Positions 55,839 through 64,000 of a stretch of DNA of 64,000 nt are shown here, piece by piece. This DNA is from Planctomycetota bacterium. Lineage in GTDB: Bacteria; Planctomycetota; UBA8108; UBA1146. Positions within the stretch are counted from its first letter, which is position 1. The number at the start of each line of letters is the position of its first letter. A program made the position numbers and the translations under genes. The notes below the pieces were generated by a model. The model worked only from the letters and a program-made list of their open reading frames with translations. It made no database searches and was not told the DNA's origin. The stretch covers positions 124,001 through 188,000 of the forward strand of contig JADHSM010000004.1 in NCBI GenBank assembly GCA_016776905.1, read 5' to 3'.

Positions 55839-55841
55839 TCA

Positions 55842-55897
55842 TGATCCTGTCAGCATGATCCTGTAATCTTGATCCTGTAATCTTGATTCTGTGATCT
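55842..55897 (+). repeat. Four tandem 14-bp repeats after tadA
   Basis: Unit tgatcctgtaatct; the first copy ends cagca and the fourth reads tgattctgtgatct. Units contain TTGATC and TGTAAT, which look like -35 and -10 hexamers. Confidence 0.88.
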
Positions 55898-55930
55898 TGC
55901 TGGGTGTAAAAAGATCAGGTGACCAGTGTT

Positions 55931-55990
55931 TTCACGAGACAGAAATTCACGAGACAGAAATTCACGAGACAGAAATTCACGAGATTGAAA
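55931..55990 (+). repeat. Four tandem 15-bp repeats before tRNA-Ser(CGA)
   Basis: Unit ttcacgagacagaaa, four copies; the last has att in place of aca. They end 7 bp before the tRNA. Confidence 0.95.
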
Positions 55991-55997
55991 TTAAAGC

Positions 55998-56088
<91 letters not shown>

Positions 56089-56212
56089 TTTCTTTTCTTG
56101 TGGGAGCACTTCATTGAATTTGCGTCAGGTGACAGCCTTGATCGCTTCTCAGAGTATTCCTCGAGGCTCAATAAATAGGTTTTTCTCTACCGGATTCCTT
56201 GGATGATCGGTT

Positions 56213-56243
56213 GGCAATTTCATGAGAAACGGGGATACTATAT
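56213..56243 (+). promoter_or_regulatory. Weak candidate promoter before tRNA-Ser(GGA)
   Basis: TTGGCA followed about 19 bp later by TACTAT. The spacer is long, so this is tentative; it would drive the tRNA and possibly the SRP RNA. Confidence 0.3.
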
Positions 56244-56287
56244 GCCGGTTCGGAATGCGTTCCGGATTTTGTTCGTACGATTGACTC

Positions 56288-56377
<90 letters not shown>

Positions 56378-56393
56378 CACTTGTTCTTGAATT

Positions 56394-56491
56394 CCGGGGT
56401 CCGGGCGACTGGCGGCCTGTGAACCTGGTCAGGCCCTGACGGGAGCAGCCATCGTGGTGTCCGTTGGTGTGCTTCGGGCTCCGGTCTTTTT
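56394..56491 (+). ncRNA. ffs: Signal recognition particle RNA (4.5S type)
   Basis: The terminal helix CCGGGGTCCG / CGGGCTCCGG encloses the conserved apical region GTGAACCTGGTCAGGCCCTG followed by ACGGGAGCAGCCA, the bacterial SRP domain-IV signature. A TCTTTTT tract ends it. It pairs with Ffh to target membrane proteins. It lies between tRNA-Ser and dnaX, as in Bacillus (scr). Confidence 0.9.
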
Positions 56492-56626
56492 CCCTTCCCA
56501 TGATTTCAGCTGATCCTTCCCGATAATTTCATCAGATGCTTTAATTTGCCTCATCTCAAGATGCGTATTTATTGCCAGTATGGCTCCGTCTGAGACCTTG
56601 CGAGTGAGGATAATCGGGGTTCTGAT

Positions 56627-58426
56627 GTGGGTATGAATAATCATTCTTCTGAACATCCAAAAAGCGCTGCTGACTCCGGTTCCGGGGCTGCTGATTATCA
56701 GGTGATCGCCCGGCGATTCCGACCTCGAACCTTTACTGATGTGGTTGGACAAGAGGCCGTAGCAGAAGCCCTTCGCCAGTCCATTCTTCAGAATCGTTTG
56801 GCTCATGCCTATCTGTTCTGTGGACCCCGAGGAGTGGGGAAGACTTCCATGGCGAGAATTTTTGCGGCTGCGTTGCAGTGCCCAAATTCTTCAGATGCTG
56901 CACCTTGTGCGAATTGCTCTACGTGCGAGAGAATTTTTCGGGGTGAAGATTCTGATGTCACAGAGATGGATGGTGCTTCCCACAGAGGAATCGATGACAT
57001 TCGTGGCCTGATAGAGCACGTCCAGTACGCTCCGACGCAAGGCAGTTACAGAGTCTTCATTTTGGACGAGGTTCATATGTTGACTCGGGAGGCCTTTAAT
57101 GCGCTTCTCAAAACCTTGGAAGAGCCTCCACCTCATGTGAAGTTTGTTTTTGCGACCACCGAACCGGAGCGGATTCTTCCGACGGTACTGAGCCGTTGTC
57201 AACGGTGCGATTTTTCATCGATTTCGCAGCAGGACATCGTTCGCCGTTTGGAAAAAATCTGTGAGATTGAAAAGGCCAGTCCGGGCGCGGGTTTGCTGAA
57301 TGAAGTGGCTTCCTTGGCACGGGGCGGGATGCGCGATGCTCAGTCCTTACTCGATCAAATACTCGCATTTGCGGGAAACCAGCCTGTGCTGGACGATTTA
57401 CTGAGAATTACTGGGAGAGTTTCTCCTCAATCCCTGAATCAACTGATGGAAGTTTTGTGGCAGGGACAGTTACCACAGGTGATTGAAACATTGAATCCGA
57501 TACTGGATGCCGGAACTGAACCATCTGTACTCACGGAACAATTGATGGAAGCCCTCAGGGCAGAACTCCATAAGGGTGTGGCGGCTGGCTGGGCAGAGGA
57601 CCAAGTTGAGCGGCAACTCCTGGCGCAGGAGATTTTGCAAGAAACTCGACAAAAACTTCGGCATCAAGACAGAGGCGATTTGGTTTTGGAGCTCGCCTTG
57701 ATGAGGATTGGAACACTTCCAGCTCTGATCAGAACGGGCTTGTCTTCTCCTGTAACGGGAGGCGCTTCTAGGCTCGTCTCTCCGGAGATGAAATCTGCAA
57801 GAGTCGAAGAGGTTCGCCGTGAGCCTTCGAGTCGACCGGTTTCGAGTGATTCCAACATTAAAAGTGAAGAAGATCAGGTCGAGAATAAGCCTTTGCAGAG
57901 TGAGACGGCGATTCCAAATGAAGACCCGCAAAAATCCACTCCGACAGTGGGGCGAGCACAAGGTGCACTTCAGGCTTTACGTGAACTCCCAAGTGCTGCA
58001 ATGGAAAGTACCTCTTCCCCCGAAAGTACTGTCACTCTGAATCCACCTTCTCCATCGAAGGTGAAGGAGCACGCTACGAGAGTCTCTGAAGCAGAAGATC
58101 TTCGAGCACAATTTGAAAAAGTTTCGAGCATGCTTTCTCGGCATTATGTGACCGATTCCAAACTCGAAAATAGTGAGGCTGGCTGGAGATTAGTCGTCAG
58201 TGAATCATTAGAAAAAGTCCTGAGTGCTCCTGAAGCCAAAAGAGCAGTCAGTGATTGGGAAAAGGTCCATGGAGAGTTGAGTATCGAGCAAGGTTCCGTC
58301 AAGTTCTCCAGTGGGGATAGTCGGCCTGCGGAAGAAAAATATCATGATGAAAATGAAGAACCACCACTGGTGGTAAAGCAAGCTGAAGAAATCTTTTCTT
58401 CAAAGGCCCGAAGGAAAAAAAACTAG
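56627..58426 (+). CDS. dnaX: DNA polymerase III subunit gamma/tau
   Basis: 599 aa from a GTG (ATG 56633 also in frame). The AAA+ clamp-loader domain has Walker A CGPRGVGKTSMARI, the zinc module CPNSSDAAPCANCSTC, Walker B FILDEVHMLT, the sensor region KTLEEPPPHVKFVFATTEPE and SRC in VLSRCQRC. The C-terminal tau-like part is variable. A run of eight A sits next to the stop codon but there is no internal slippery site, so programmed gamma formation is not supported. ybaB and recR follow. Confidence 0.95.
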   Translation: MGMNNHSSEHPKSAADSGSGAADYQVIARRFRPRTFTDVVGQEAVAEALRQSILQNRLAHAYLFCGPRGVGKTSMARIFAAALQCPNSSDAAPCANCSTCERIFRGEDSDVTEMDGASHRGIDDIRGLIEHVQYAPTQGSYRVFILDEVHMLTREAFNALLKTLEEPPPHVKFVFATTEPERILPTVLSRCQRCDFSSISQQDIVRRLEKICEIEKASPGAGLLNEVASLARGGMRDAQSLLDQILAFAGNQPVLDDLLRITGRVSPQSLNQLMEVLWQGQLPQVIETLNPILDAGTEPSVLTEQLMEALRAELHKGVAAGWAEDQVERQLLAQEILQETRQKLRHQDRGDLVLELALMRIGTLPALIRTGLSSPVTGGASRLVSPEMKSARVEEVRREPSSRPVSSDSNIKSEEDQVENKPLQSETAIPNEDPQKSTPTVGRAQGALQALRELPSAAMESTSSPESTVTLNPPSPSKVKEHATRVSEAEDLRAQFEKVSSMLSRHYVTDSKLENSEAGWRLVVSESLEKVLSAPEAKRAVSDWEKVHGELSIEQGSVKFSSGDSRPAEEKYHDENEEPPLVVKQAEEIFSSKARRKKN

Positions 58427-58473
58427 ATCCTTGAAGGATTTCTTCGCGAACGGTTTGAATGAAGGAGAATGAA

Positions 58474-58791
58474 ATGGTGAGTGGTGATCTCGGGGGATTG
58501 TTTCAACAAGCCCAGAAAATGCAAAAAGAACTGAAGGCTGTTCAGGACGACCTGAAGCAGAGGACTGTCATGGGAGAGTCTGGTAGTGGCATGATTAAAG
58601 TCTATGCCAGTGGGTCCCAGGAAGTTTTAAAGATTGAAATCGATCCATCGGTCATCGATCCGGAAGATTCGGATATGTTGGAAGATCTTGTACTTGTTGC
58701 AGTTCAGCAAGCGTTGGAAAAGGCGAAGGAACTCTCCGATCAAGAAACCTCCAGAGTTACCGGCGGAATGTCTCTTCCAGGAATGATGTAG
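58474..58791 (+). CDS. ybaB: YbaB/EbfC family nucleoid-associated protein
   Basis: 105 aa from the ATG at 58474 (AAGGAG seven bases upstream; an ATG at 58459 is in frame). LFQQAQKMQKELKAVQDDL and the central SGSGMIKVYASGSQEVLKI are typical. It binds DNA as a dimer. It lies between dnaX and recR as in most bacteria. Confidence 0.94.
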   Translation: MVSGDLGGLFQQAQKMQKELKAVQDDLKQRTVMGESGSGMIKVYASGSQEVLKIEIDPSVIDPEDSDMLEDLVLVAVQQALEKAKELSDQETSRVTGGMSLPGMM

Positions 58792-58799
58792 GAGTCCTA

Positions 58800-59429
58800 A
58801 TGGCTGAAGATGTGCTGTTGGGTGATTTGATTCGTGCATTTTCGAAATTGCCGGGTATCGGAGCAAAGAGTGCTGAGCGCTTGGCGTATCATGTCCTAAA
58901 AATTTCGAGGACTGAAGCGATGGAACTCGCCGAAGCGATTCGCAAGGTGAAGGATGATCTGAAACGCTGCGAGGAGTGCTTGAACATCTGCGATAAAGCA
59001 CTCTGTTCCATTTGTGAGGATTCGAGCAGAGACGAGTTCTCAGTTCTGGTCGTAGAGCAACCTAAGGATTTAAGAGCCTTGGAGAGCAGTGGCGCTTACA
59101 GGGGGCGATATCATGTTCTTGGAGCTACATTTTCTCCAATGGATGAGCGCGGCCCTGAGCATTTGTCTCTAAACCTATTAGTCGATAGGTGTCGTCAGGG
59201 AAAAATCAAAGAAGTGATCTTAGCTCTGAATCCCGATTTCGAAGGAGATGGCACCGCATTGCTAGTGACAGAAGCTCTTTCAGAGCTTCCGCTTCGCGTG
59301 ACACGTTTAGCCAGAGGTCTCCCAAGTGGCGGCCAGATAGAATACATGAACCAAAGTATTTTACGTGACGCAGTGGATGGGCGATCGTCTTTCCATTCTT
59401 TAGAAGAAGTCGATTCTGACCAAAATTGA
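58800..59429 (+). CDS. recR: Recombination protein RecR
   Basis: 209 aa, AGGAG before the ATG. A helix-hairpin-helix (FSKLPGIGAKSAERLAYH), a zinc finger (CEECLNICDKALCSIC) and a Toprim domain (VLVVEQPKDLRALE, YHVLGATFSPMDERGPEH) are in order. It works with RecO/RecF to load RecA in gap repair. It is the end of the dnaX-ybaB-recR unit. Confidence 0.96.
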   Translation: MAEDVLLGDLIRAFSKLPGIGAKSAERLAYHVLKISRTEAMELAEAIRKVKDDLKRCEECLNICDKALCSICEDSSRDEFSVLVVEQPKDLRALESSGAYRGRYHVLGATFSPMDERGPEHLSLNLLVDRCRQGKIKEVILALNPDFEGDGTALLVTEALSELPLRVTRLARGLPSGGQIEYMNQSILRDAVDGRSSFHSLEEVDSDQN

Positions 59430-59444
59430 TAGGAACTGTGCTTT

Positions 59445-61166
59445 TTGAAAACCTTGGTACGAACTCTTCTACTCAAGAATTCTTTCTCGTTCATATTTGT
59501 ATTGGTGTCCATCGTTGCGCAGGCACTGACTTCGGATTTGGAAGGTCAAACTGTTGAGGCCTCAAGAGTAAGTTCGCCGAAAGGAACGACAGATCTCTAT
59601 GTGAGCGCCGAGATTTTGGCACCGAACCAAGCTGTTGGCCTCGCTGAGACTTTAAGAAAAAGCGGCGTAGACAGCATCCCCGTAATGTTAACGGTAACGA
59701 ATCAAAGTGATTCGGATTTGGTGATCGCTGTCGATTTCCAAAGTTTAAATTATTCTTCGGGATCATTGAATTTTTCCTATCGTTCTCAAATATCAATCCT
59801 CAAGAATAGTTCGAAATCTGTTCTCCGAGGAATCCCGTATGGGTTCCCACCACGATATTCAAATTTTATTAATGAGTTTGGACTTGATTTACGGGTGCTT
59901 GAAGATTCCAAGGAGGGCTTTCCTCGCTGGAGATACCCGATGAGTAGAATGGGATATCAAAGTACTTTTGAATTGCCGAGTTATGGACCTGACGGCAGTT
60001 CGAAGATTCCTCGTGCGCTTCGAATCTGGAACAATATCAAGGTGATCGGTTCTGAATCTTACGAACCAATTTTCGATACCGAAATTCCCAAGAAATATTC
60101 CCCGATAGCATTGCCAGAGTCCATCCGTCCGCTATTAGCGATCCAGCAAGTATACTTGGAGGCTGTTGGGAAAAACGATCTGAGTGTTGGCCAAAGAGAG
60201 GCACTCGATGCTGCGGTCAGTCGAGGGCTGATAGTGGTTATTATTCCAGGACCAGAAGGGGAAGGCCTCGATTGGATTTCCTCAAGCAATGGTTCAGCAG
60301 ACTTGAAGATCAATAACTTTAATATTCAACCTCAAAAATTGGGTGCTTGGATCGTTGTTCAAAAAAATGAAGGCACATTCAGTTTAAAGGGACTCAAGAA
60401 CTTGGTTTATCAAGGACCCGGTGTCCTTATGAAAACTGCGGCGGTCAATCAGGCTAGGGTTCTATTCGGCGAACTGAATTCAGGTAATCCGAGTCATTGG
60501 GCTTTATCAGTCGGATTCTTTTATATCTTCTTGCTGATTCCATGTATTGGAGTCTATTTGAAGAAAAGAAGACAGTTGTCCTCATTGATCTGGGTGCAGC
60601 CCGCGATATGCCTACTCATGGGAATTTTGATATTTGTCATTGGTATCGTCTATTACGGAATCGATTTGCGTTCTGCTACAGACAGCGTCCTCATTATCAA
60701 TGAACGAAACAATGTTATTGCAAATCAAGATTTCGAAGCAAATGAACGAGCCTGTTATTTACAGGTTGTAGAAGGTGTTTTTAATCCGAGCTCTAGAACT
60801 CAAGAAAGAACGCTAGGGCCTTTAGATGAGTTTTGCTTTTTAGCTTCCTCTCTTCAGCGCTATTCGAGGATCGTTTGTGAAGAGGACGAATCCGGTAATC
60901 TCGTAGATACTCGGTCTTGTTATCCTAGATCGATAACATTTCTGGTGAATCGATCGTTTGTGGAGCTCGACCAGTCGATCCCTGAGACGCTGAATCGATT
61001 TACAAATGGAAGTTTTAATGAGATTGACGGATGGATAGCACCGTTTCCTGAAGTGATGAAGAACAATACAGAGATCGATATAGGAGAACTTCTTACCCGC
61101 GATAAATTAGAAGATCTAGAACTCCGCCCTGACCAAAAAGTGAAAGTAATAGGGGGCGTGAAGTGA
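59445..61166 (+). CDS. Large extracytoplasmic membrane protein of an ABC exporter cluster
   Basis: 573 aa from a TTG with AGGAAC upstream. A signal sequence (FSFIFVLVSIVAQALTSDL) leads to about 330 extracytoplasmic residues (IPVMLTVTNQSDSDLVIAV is beta-rich), then two close membrane helices (about 350-372 and 382-408; WALSVGFFYIFLLIPCIGVY, AICLLMGILIFVIGIVYY) and a ~165-residue extracytoplasmic tail. No family is recognised. It overlaps the ABC ATPase by 4 nt (GTGA), so it very probably works with that exporter. Confidence 0.72.
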   Translation: MKTLVRTLLLKNSFSFIFVLVSIVAQALTSDLEGQTVEASRVSSPKGTTDLYVSAEILAPNQAVGLAETLRKSGVDSIPVMLTVTNQSDSDLVIAVDFQSLNYSSGSLNFSYRSQISILKNSSKSVLRGIPYGFPPRYSNFINEFGLDLRVLEDSKEGFPRWRYPMSRMGYQSTFELPSYGPDGSSKIPRALRIWNNIKVIGSESYEPIFDTEIPKKYSPIALPESIRPLLAIQQVYLEAVGKNDLSVGQREALDAAVSRGLIVVIIPGPEGEGLDWISSSNGSADLKINNFNIQPQKLGAWIVVQKNEGTFSLKGLKNLVYQGPGVLMKTAAVNQARVLFGELNSGNPSHWALSVGFFYIFLLIPCIGVYLKKRRQLSSLIWVQPAICLLMGILIFVIGIVYYGIDLRSATDSVLIINERNNVIANQDFEANERACYLQVVEGVFNPSSRTQERTLGPLDEFCFLASSLQRYSRIVCEEDESGNLVDTRSCYPRSITFLVNRSFVELDQSIPETLNRFTNGSFNEIDGWIAPFPEVMKNNTEIDIGELLTRDKLEDLELRPDQKVKVIGGVK

Positions 61167-62116
61167 CGGATATTAATTCTGAAATACTACAGGTTCGAAA
61201 CTTGAGCGTACGATTTGGGAAAATCCAAGCCGTAGATAATGTCAGTTTCGATGTGCCCCGGGGGGTTATTCATGGATTTATTGGTCCAAATGGCGCAGGG
61301 AAAACTACCAGTATTCGTGTGATCTCTACGCTTCAGGTTCCTGATTCTGGTGGAGTATGGGTCTGTGGCTATAACGTATTGACGCATCCTGATGAGGTTC
61401 GAAAGAGATTGGGTTACATGCCCGATCATGTGGGAGTTTACTCCGGCTTGTCGGTCAGTGAATATCTCGAATTTTTCGCCATGACGAGACGAGTTTATGG
61501 CGCAAAAAAGAAGTCAGTGATTTCGGATGTCGTAGAGCTCACTGACCTTGGGGATCTCCTTGATCGCGAAGTGAATTCGTTGTCGAAGGGAATGCGCCAA
61601 CGGCTTTGTCTTGCTCAAACTTTGATTCATGAGCCTGAGCTGTTAATCCTTGACGAACCTGCAAGTGGCCTCGATCCAAGAGCACGAATAGAGTTCAGAG
61701 ATTTAATCCTCGAGTTAAGGCGGTTAGGGAAGACCATTTTCTTATCGAGCCACATACTGTCGGAGCTCTCTCCTATTTGTGATTCTGTCAGCATTATCGA
61801 AAAGGGTAAAATAGTAGCGAATGGAACTCTGACTGAAATACAGAAAAAGTTAGTTTCTGGTCGCTCCACCTTTAAGGTTCTTTTGCTCCAGCCTCCTGGT
61901 CCGGAGCTCGAGAAGCTGTTGAGTGAATTTCCTCATCTACGATTTTTGTCTACGGAGGGCAAGAAGTTTTCATTTGAGTGGAATGGTGCAGACGAAGACG
62001 TTTCTCAAGTATGGAAATCGCTCTCAAGCAATGGTTATGTACTTTCCGGCATACATAAAGAAGAAGACGATCTGGAAAATATATTCATGTCTCTCACGAC
62101 TGGAGAGGTTCAATGA
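61163..62116 (+). CDS. ABC-2 type exporter ATP-binding protein
   Basis: 317 aa from a GTG overlapping the previous stop. Walker A GFIGPNGAGKTTSI, Q-loop LGYMPDHVGVYSGLSV, signature LSKGMRQRLCLAQTL, Walker B LLILDEPASGLDP and H-loop LSSHILSEL are intact. The ~75-residue C-terminal extension is common in ABC-2 type exporter ATPases. It pairs with the permease that overlaps by 4 nt. The substrate is unknown. Confidence 0.93.
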   Translation: MTDINSEILQVRNLSVRFGKIQAVDNVSFDVPRGVIHGFIGPNGAGKTTSIRVISTLQVPDSGGVWVCGYNVLTHPDEVRKRLGYMPDHVGVYSGLSVSEYLEFFAMTRRVYGAKKKSVISDVVELTDLGDLLDREVNSLSKGMRQRLCLAQTLIHEPELLILDEPASGLDPRARIEFRDLILELRRLGKTIFLSSHILSELSPICDSVSIIEKGKIVANGTLTEIQKKLVSGRSTFKVLLLQPPGPELEKLLSEFPHLRFLSTEGKKFSFEWNGADEDVSQVWKSLSSNGYVLSGIHKEEDDLENIFMSLTTGEVQ

Positions 62117-63801
62117 ATAAAGGAATGATTGCAAAGTTTTTTGGGTTTGCCATGGTCCAAAAAGATTTGATTCTTACGTTAAAAAAGAACCGTTGGCTGT
62201 TGATGCAGTTTTTGTATCTGGCGATCTTTGGGATTGTGCTCGCATTTTTCGTGAATTCTACTGGCCTCGGTTTTCGGAGATATGAAGATCCTGTTAGTGT
62301 GGTCACTTCTGATTTTGTTTCATTGTATTTTTCGCTTCAATTTTTAGTTATCGGTCTAGTTTTTCCATTTCTTTCAGGAAGTAGCATCACTTCTGAACGT
62401 GTTGAAAAAACATGGCCTCTCTTGAAGTGTACCGAGTTGAGTCCGTTTGAGATTATTCGAGGCAAATTTTTCGCCTTAATCAGCTTGAGTGTCTATATCA
62501 TGATGCTTTCTGCGCCGTTATTGATGCTGACAACCCTCATCGGAGGAGTGTCGTTGTTCTCAGTCGTGTTTGAGTATTCGATTCATATTGCCTACGCAGC
62601 TTTGATCTGCGCTGCTGGACTTTTCTCTTCTGCGATGTCGAGTAATGCGACAAGATCTAATCTGCAAATCGTAGCCGTCTTCTCAATGCCTGTTCTTTTC
62701 GCGTCTGTTTTTGCGATCAACGCTTATGTGAGCGGTGAACTTCTTTCCACAGAGTTGGGACCTTCGTCGAATTATTTATCGAGTACAGAGGTGCTGATTT
62801 ATTGGTTTCTAGGTTTCTTTGTCTTAGTTGGAGCGCTCCTTGGTGCTTCTTTCAGTATTTCGCCAGTGAATTCCCTACGAAGTATTCCTCTCAGGATTTA
62901 TATATTCGGATTTTATCTGTTTGGCATTTTTGCATTTTTAGAACTCTTGGCTGCTAACGTGCCGGGTTCAAGTTCGGTCCGGAATTATTCTCAAGCCTGG
63001 ACCGTTAATATGTTCGTAATGGTTCTTTCTGCGCTACCACTACTCCGGATTGCCGCCGAGGATCCTGGGGTTCCATTGTCGGCTGCATTACTGACAAAAG
63101 AGAAGCCTCTTCTTGGAAGAATTCTCTATCCATTTGTCTCGGGTGGAATTCGCAACTTACTGTTTTCGTTTGCGGTACTGAGTTTATTTCTAATTCCGCT
63201 GAAGGTCGGTTCGGTTGTCGATGTGTCAAAGCTTGGGGTTAATGTCGATTCTGGTTTCCTTTACGCCGTAATGTTACAGAGTGAAGGTAGCTTTATTGTT
63301 TGGATATCTTGGCTTTGCTCAATGGTGGCAATGGCTTGGTGTCTCGCCCTTGCGGGATTTGGCGGTATTCTCTCTGCTTCGGTCACATTTTCATTTCAGC
63401 TTGTGTTGGTATTGGGTATGGCCATTGTGTATGTCGCGAATGCTGATCAACAGTTAGCTGAGTTTCCCGCTTATTCAATGTTCTCAACTCCATTCATGTA
63501 TTTCTTAGTGCTGGGTAGTGACGTACTTCCTTCTACTAGCATGACGATGTTTACTTATTTGTTGAGTCGGGGCGATTTCCTATTCAATACGGGGACTACA
63601 TTTTTCTTCATTGGTTTAGGCGCTTATTTTGGTGGCCGAAATCAGCGTCCCTTACTTTCTTTAGCTCCTGAATCTCGTAAAGGTTTATTGTTGGACCCAC
63701 CAGGGCTCGCAGTGCAAGAGCAAGAGTCTGGCGTGCAACTGTCAAGAGAGACAGTTCGCCCAAGTGAGAAATCGACTACAACTGGAGGTCTTGATGAATA
63801 A
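62113..63801 (+). CDS. ABC-2 type permease
   Basis: 562 aa, ATG inside the ATPase stop (ATGA). About ten to twelve hydrophobic segments; the pattern LVIGLVFPFLSGSSITSERVEKTW and LKCTELSPFEIIRGKFFAL (seen in part) is characteristic of ABC-2/NatB-type permeases. It ends in a soluble polar tail (about 515-562). It forms the membrane channel of the exporter with the adjacent ATPase. Confidence 0.88.
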   Translation: MNKGMIAKFFGFAMVQKDLILTLKKNRWLLMQFLYLAIFGIVLAFFVNSTGLGFRRYEDPVSVVTSDFVSLYFSLQFLVIGLVFPFLSGSSITSERVEKTWPLLKCTELSPFEIIRGKFFALISLSVYIMMLSAPLLMLTTLIGGVSLFSVVFEYSIHIAYAALICAAGLFSSAMSSNATRSNLQIVAVFSMPVLFASVFAINAYVSGELLSTELGPSSNYLSSTEVLIYWFLGFFVLVGALLGASFSISPVNSLRSIPLRIYIFGFYLFGIFAFLELLAANVPGSSSVRNYSQAWTVNMFVMVLSALPLLRIAAEDPGVPLSAALLTKEKPLLGRILYPFVSGGIRNLLFSFAVLSLFLIPLKVGSVVDVSKLGVNVDSGFLYAVMLQSEGSFIVWISWLCSMVAMAWCLALAGFGGILSASVTFSFQLVLVLGMAIVYVANADQQLAEFPAYSMFSTPFMYFLVLGSDVLPSTSMTMFTYLLSRGDFLFNTGTTFFFIGLGAYFGGRNQRPLLSLAPESRKGLLLDPPGLAVQEQESGVQLSRETVRPSEKSTTTGGLDE

Positions 63802-64000
63802 TTCTCTATTAGCGTCATTCATCGTTTGTTGTGTTTTAATTTCGTGTTCTTTTTGTTATGGCGATGAAGTCATAATCCTGAAAACCGGTAGGAAAATCAC
63901 CGGGAAAATAATTTCACGCACTGAGACATCGATTCAAGTTGAAATTAAGGTTGGGAAATCTAAAGCCGAGATGACGATCCCTGTAGAGTCGATAGAGCGA
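63794..64000 (+). CDS. Exported protein with small beta-barrel domain (partial, cut by the right edge)
   Basis: 69 codons are visible; the frame is open to the window end. The ATG overlaps the permease stop and has GGAGG five bases upstream. A signal peptide (LLASFIVCCVLISCSFCYG) precedes VIILKTGRKITGKIISR and AEMTIPVESIER, the same type of small beta domain as in the gene at 28353. It is coupled to the ABC exporter genes. Confidence 0.75.
   Translation, partial: MNNSLLASFIVCCVLISCSFCYGDEVIILKTGRKITGKIISRTETSIQVEIKVGKSKAEMTIPVESIER

Noticed and set aside
58410-58426. Run of eight A at the end of dnaX as a programmed frameshift site
   Set aside because: It lies at the stop codon, so slippage would not create a shorter gamma subunit; no internal slippery site with a stem was seen.

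Overview
The window looks like a chromosomal segment of a planctomycete-like bacterium (Planctomycetota or a close relative; inferred, no rRNA is present). The reasons are a very large exported PQQ-propeller/TPR protein, a five-gene pseudopilin operon, an HTTM (gamma-carboxylase-like) membrane protein, a Lys-rich N-terminal tail on Rho, a signal peptidase I with CxxC insertions, and many orphan envelope proteins. Base composition is moderate (about half G+C by eye). There are no phage genes, transposases or CRISPR arrays. Start codons are often TTG or GTG with good Shine-Dalgarno sites, so many starts are placed at non-ATG codons, and many neighbouring genes overlap by 1-4 nt.

Layout. 1-11.4 kb (minus): a lipoprotein cut by the window edge, a 1637-aa PQQ/TPR/CBM9-like exported protein, a two-component pair (FHA-GAF histidine kinase plus a response regulator without a DNA-binding domain), etfB-etfA, and an RluA-family pseudouridine synthase. 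11.7-17.9 kb (plus): accB-accC, then five type II secretion pseudopilins. 18.1-23.1 kb (minus): polA-coaE-rho. 23.5-43.4 kb (plus): a membrane-anchored coiled-coil protein with a BRCT-like C-terminus, tatC (with a ~180-residue insertion)-cinA-mnmD and a beta-domain/HEAT-like protein, dnaA, recG, two small membrane proteins, an OmpA-like lipoprotein and rsmA/ksgA, dnaG-rpoD, a zinc-ribbon coiled-coil protein and an orphan membrane protein. 43.4-51.7 kb (minus): HTTM protein, RNase P RNA, and the operon rph-rdgB-lepA-lepB-lptB plus two small membrane proteins. 51.9-64 kb (plus): a galE-like gene fused to an MshEN-like domain, a parvulin-type lipoprotein, scpB, tRNA-Arg(ACG), tadA, two tRNA-Ser, SRP RNA, dnaX-ybaB-recR, and an ABC exporter cluster with a large extracytoplasmic partner, ending in a truncated small-beta-domain protein.

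Functional themes are core information processing (replication, transcription termination and initiation, tRNA modification, RNA processing), envelope biogenesis and export (Tat, signal peptidase, LptB, pseudopilins, ABC exporter, OmpA), and central metabolism (fatty-acid synthesis entry, ETF). The most unusual signals are domain insertions or fusions in otherwise universal proteins (TatC, LepB, GalE, a BRCT-like domain on a membrane coiled coil), a set of unrelated 14-15 bp tandem repeats at gene edges and linkers, a DnaA with altered DNA-recognition residues, and a 12-bp hairpin that carries the Shine-Dalgarno of rsmA in its loop.
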